Shown here: positions 62,558 to 64,000 of the stretch, in pieces
How positions within the stretch are numbered: position 1 is the stretch's first letter
Layout: each line of letters begins with the position of its first letter
Assembly: GCF_031844685.1 (NCBI RefSeq)
Contig: NZ_CP134605.1
Span: forward strand, 3,306,001-3,370,000
Source of the DNA: Streptomyces sp. ITFR-21
Lineage (GTDB): Bacteria > Actinomycetota > Actinomycetes > Streptomycetales > Streptomycetaceae
Length of the DNA: 64,000 bases
Reading direction: 5' to 3'
Made by a program: the position numbers and the translations under genes
The notes under the pieces: generated by a model
Database searches by the model: none
What the model was told of the DNA's origin: nothing
Seen by the model: the letters and a program-made list of their open reading frames with translations, nothing else

Positions 62558-63438
62558 GCGCAGCGCTGTCCGTCCTGTGGTGTCGCGTCGGGGTCGCGCT
62601 CGTCCGTGGTGTCGGGTGGCGTGGGGGTGGCGCGCTGGGTGATCCCGGTCGCGGGAAGGTTCATGGCGATGGCGGTGAGTCCGGGCATCACCGCGGCGGC
62701 CGCGGTGAGTTCGGGCATCACCGCGGCGGCGTGGAGGGCGTACTCGTCCGGGTCGATCTTGCGGCGGCAGGCCTCGCAGCGCACCTCCCACTCGCTGTCG
62801 CGGTGGACCACCGCGAACGCGTCGCAGTGCGGGCAGGGTGCGAGGCGGCGGTGTGTGCGCGGCTTGGTGAGGGTGATCGCGCGCACGTTGTGCAGCAGCG
62901 CGGTCAGGTCCGAGTACAGGTCGGCAGCGACCGGGAGGTCGAGGGCGTAGGGCAGGTACCGGGTCAGCCACGCGGCCCAGTCTTCGACGTCGTCACCGCC
63001 CCGGTTGAGGGCTGCGTCGCAGCCGCCGGCGGGGGTGAGGTACTCGGTGCCGCCAGCTATCCGGCGGACGCCGAAGGGCTCCAGGTGCTCGGTGCCGCCG
63101 ACTACCCGGTGGGAGGGGAACCAGGTGGCCAGTGCGTCGGCCCAGCCGCGCAGTGCCGCCGCGAGCGGGACGTCGGTCAGGTCGTCGCCGTCCGCCCAGT
63201 GCCCCGGGCCGAGCAGGGACAGCACGCGCAGGTCGACCGGGACCGGGGCGTGGGCCCGGGCGCCGGATCGGCTGCCGGTCAGGGTGCTCCCGCCGGGGAC
63301 GAGGGAGGCCACCAGGGCGGGCAGCTCGTCGACCAGGGCCGAGAGCGTGTAGCGCATCGAGTGCTCGCAGCTCCGGCAGACGGACCGGTTCTCGGCCTCG
63401 GGGACGGGCCGGCTGCAGATGCGGCAGTAGGTGATCAC
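62554..63438 (-). CDS. Zinc-ribbon phage protein
   Basis: 294 residues from GTG 63438, GTGA overlap. The start YCRICSRPVPEAENRSVCRSCEH and a later LAPCPHCDAFAVVHRDSEWEVRCEACRR are two zinc ribbons around a helical centre. The C-terminal part is low in complexity. Common early gene in actinophages, function unknown. Confidence 0.72.
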   Translation of the reverse strand: MITYCRICSRPVPEAENRSVCRSCEHSMRYTLSALVDELPALVASLVPGGSTLTGSRSGARAHAPVPVDLRVLSLLGPGHWADGDDLTDVPLAAALRGWADALATWFPSHRVVGGTEHLEPFGVRRIAGGTEYLTPAGGCDAALNRGGDDVEDWAAWLTRYLPYALDLPVAADLYSDLTALLHNVRAITLTKPRTHRRLAPCPHCDAFAVVHRDSEWEVRCEACRRKIDPDEYALHAAAVMPELTAAAAVMPGLTAIAMNLPATGITQRATPTPPDTTDERDPDATPQDGQRCA

Positions 63439-63668
63439 GGAGTCGGTCCCATGGGTGTGGAGTAGCCGCGCAGGAGCACCGTGAGCGGCGGGATCGTCGG
63501 GTCGGCGATGAGCGGGAGGCTGAGCAGCCGGCCGTATCCGGCGTGCAGCAGCGGGCCGGGCGAGGGCTTGTCGCGGACCGCCCCCAGCAGCACGCGGAGG
63601 ACTTCGAGGGTGCCGGCCTCGGCGGCGATCTCCTCGATGGGCTGGCCCGGGACGATGATCAGGCGCAC
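63435..63668 (-). CDS. Small phage hypothetical protein
   Basis: 77 residues from GTG 63668, two bases after the upstream stop. VRLIIVPGQPIEEIAAEAGTLEVLRVLLG is a short alpha/beta unit. Not recognised. Confidence 0.55.
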   Translation of the reverse strand: MRLIIVPGQPIEEIAAEAGTLEVLRVLLGAVRDKPSPGPLLHAGYGRLLSLPLIADPTIPPLTVLLRGYSTPMGPTP

Positions 63669-63670
63669 GG

Positions 63671-64000
63671 TCAGCCGCCCTCTGGGGTGCTGCCGGCAGC
63701 GCTGCGGGCGGCCAGGAAGAGCCGGACCGTGCGGTTGTGCCGCGCGTCTTCCAGCGGGTGGTGCGCGCCGTGTTCCATGGCGGGCAGTTCCGGGTTGCCG
63801 GCCGCCGCGGCCAGGCCCTTGGTGTCGTAGAACCAGCGCGGGATCATCGTCGGCATGACGGCCCAGTCGTGGTCCCACAGGCCGTGCAGGCGCACGATGT
63901 CCTGCGCGCCGTGGTTGGCGTAGAGGTATGTGGTGGCCGCGGTGGTGTCGGCGAAATAGGCGCTGACCTCGTCGCGGATCGTCGGATAAGGCCGTACCTC
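63671..64000 (-). CDS. DEDD-type 3-prime-5-prime exoribonuclease-like protein (cut by window edge)
   Basis: 110 residues of the C-terminal part. AYFADTTAATTYLYANHGAQD resembles the middle acidic strand region, and PAMEHGAHHPLEDARHNRTV matches the last DEDDh motif (H...D) of the small actinobacterial RNase AS / 3-prime exoribonuclease family. The N terminus lies beyond the window. Confidence 0.7.
   Translation of the reverse strand, partial: EVRPYPTIRDEVSAYFADTTAATTYLYANHGAQDIVRLHGLWDHDWAVMPTMIPRWFYDTKGLAAAAGNPELPAMEHGAHHPLEDARHNRTVRLFLAARSAAGSTPEGG

Larger units (their letters stand above)
36048..64000 (-). mobile_element. Siphovirus-type prophage (left part; continues past the window)
   Basis: A continuous set of phage modules in standard order on the minus strand: early genes, terminase, portal, capsid, connectors, tail, lysis. 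The left end is marked by the late terminator at 36048-36071, though the attachment site could be further left within the accessory block. No integrase, excisionase-integrase pair or attachment repeat is visible, so the right side lies outside. All structural genes appear intact, so the prophage may be functional. Confidence 0.92.

Overview
The window is high-GC actinobacterial chromosome, most likely Streptomyces or a close relative. The evidence is the gene order rpsF-ssb-rpsR-rplI, MATE, dnaB on one side and femX, alanine-racemase-like, GT87, PBP, padR, ino1 on the other, together with frequent GTG/TTG starts and seven identical parS-type palindromes. This block is known to lie near the replication origin in Streptomyces; dnaA and parAB themselves are not in the window.

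Bases 1-12,120 hold a truncated LacI regulator, a metallophosphoesterase, small membrane and lipoproteins, thiC behind a TPP riboswitch, a broken YibE/F gene, a cupin, a holin-family membrane protein overlapping a cystathionine gamma-lyase gene, a NUDIX hydrolase, a flavohemoprotein-like reductase and a serine hydrolase. Bases 12,121-16,404 hold a secreted GH3 glycosidase with two F5/8-type-C domains, its own sigma70-like promoter and a LacI-type operator, then an SDR remnant. Bases 16,480-21,638 are the replication/ribosome block: dnaB, a DnaA-box-rich gap, MATE, and rplI-rpsR-ssb-rpsF. Bases 21,887-31,004 form a cell-envelope and inositol block: FemX, PLP-fold racemase-like protein, GT87, class A PBP, PadR and Ino1.

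Bases 31,116-35,600 are accessory DNA: two XRE regulators, Zn-ribbon proteins, a protein with a degenerate serine-recombinase domain, and a HAD hydrolase, with at least two conspicuous inverted-repeat operators.

From about 36,048 to the right edge lies most of a siphovirus-type prophage, nearly all on the minus strand. Read right to left it has early/regulatory genes (DEDD exonuclease, Zn ribbons, HTH proteins, PP2C-like phosphatase, DNA methyltransferase, HNH nuclease), then small and large terminase, portal, MuF-like protein, scaffold, SU10-type capsid, head-tail connectors, tail tube, tail chaperones joined by a -1 programmed frameshift, tape measure, tail and baseplate proteins, a secreted sialidase, GH25 endolysin and holin-like membrane proteins, ending in a hairpin terminator. 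Many adjacent late genes overlap by GTGA. No integrase is in the window, so the prophage continues to the right and its attachment sites cannot be fixed here.
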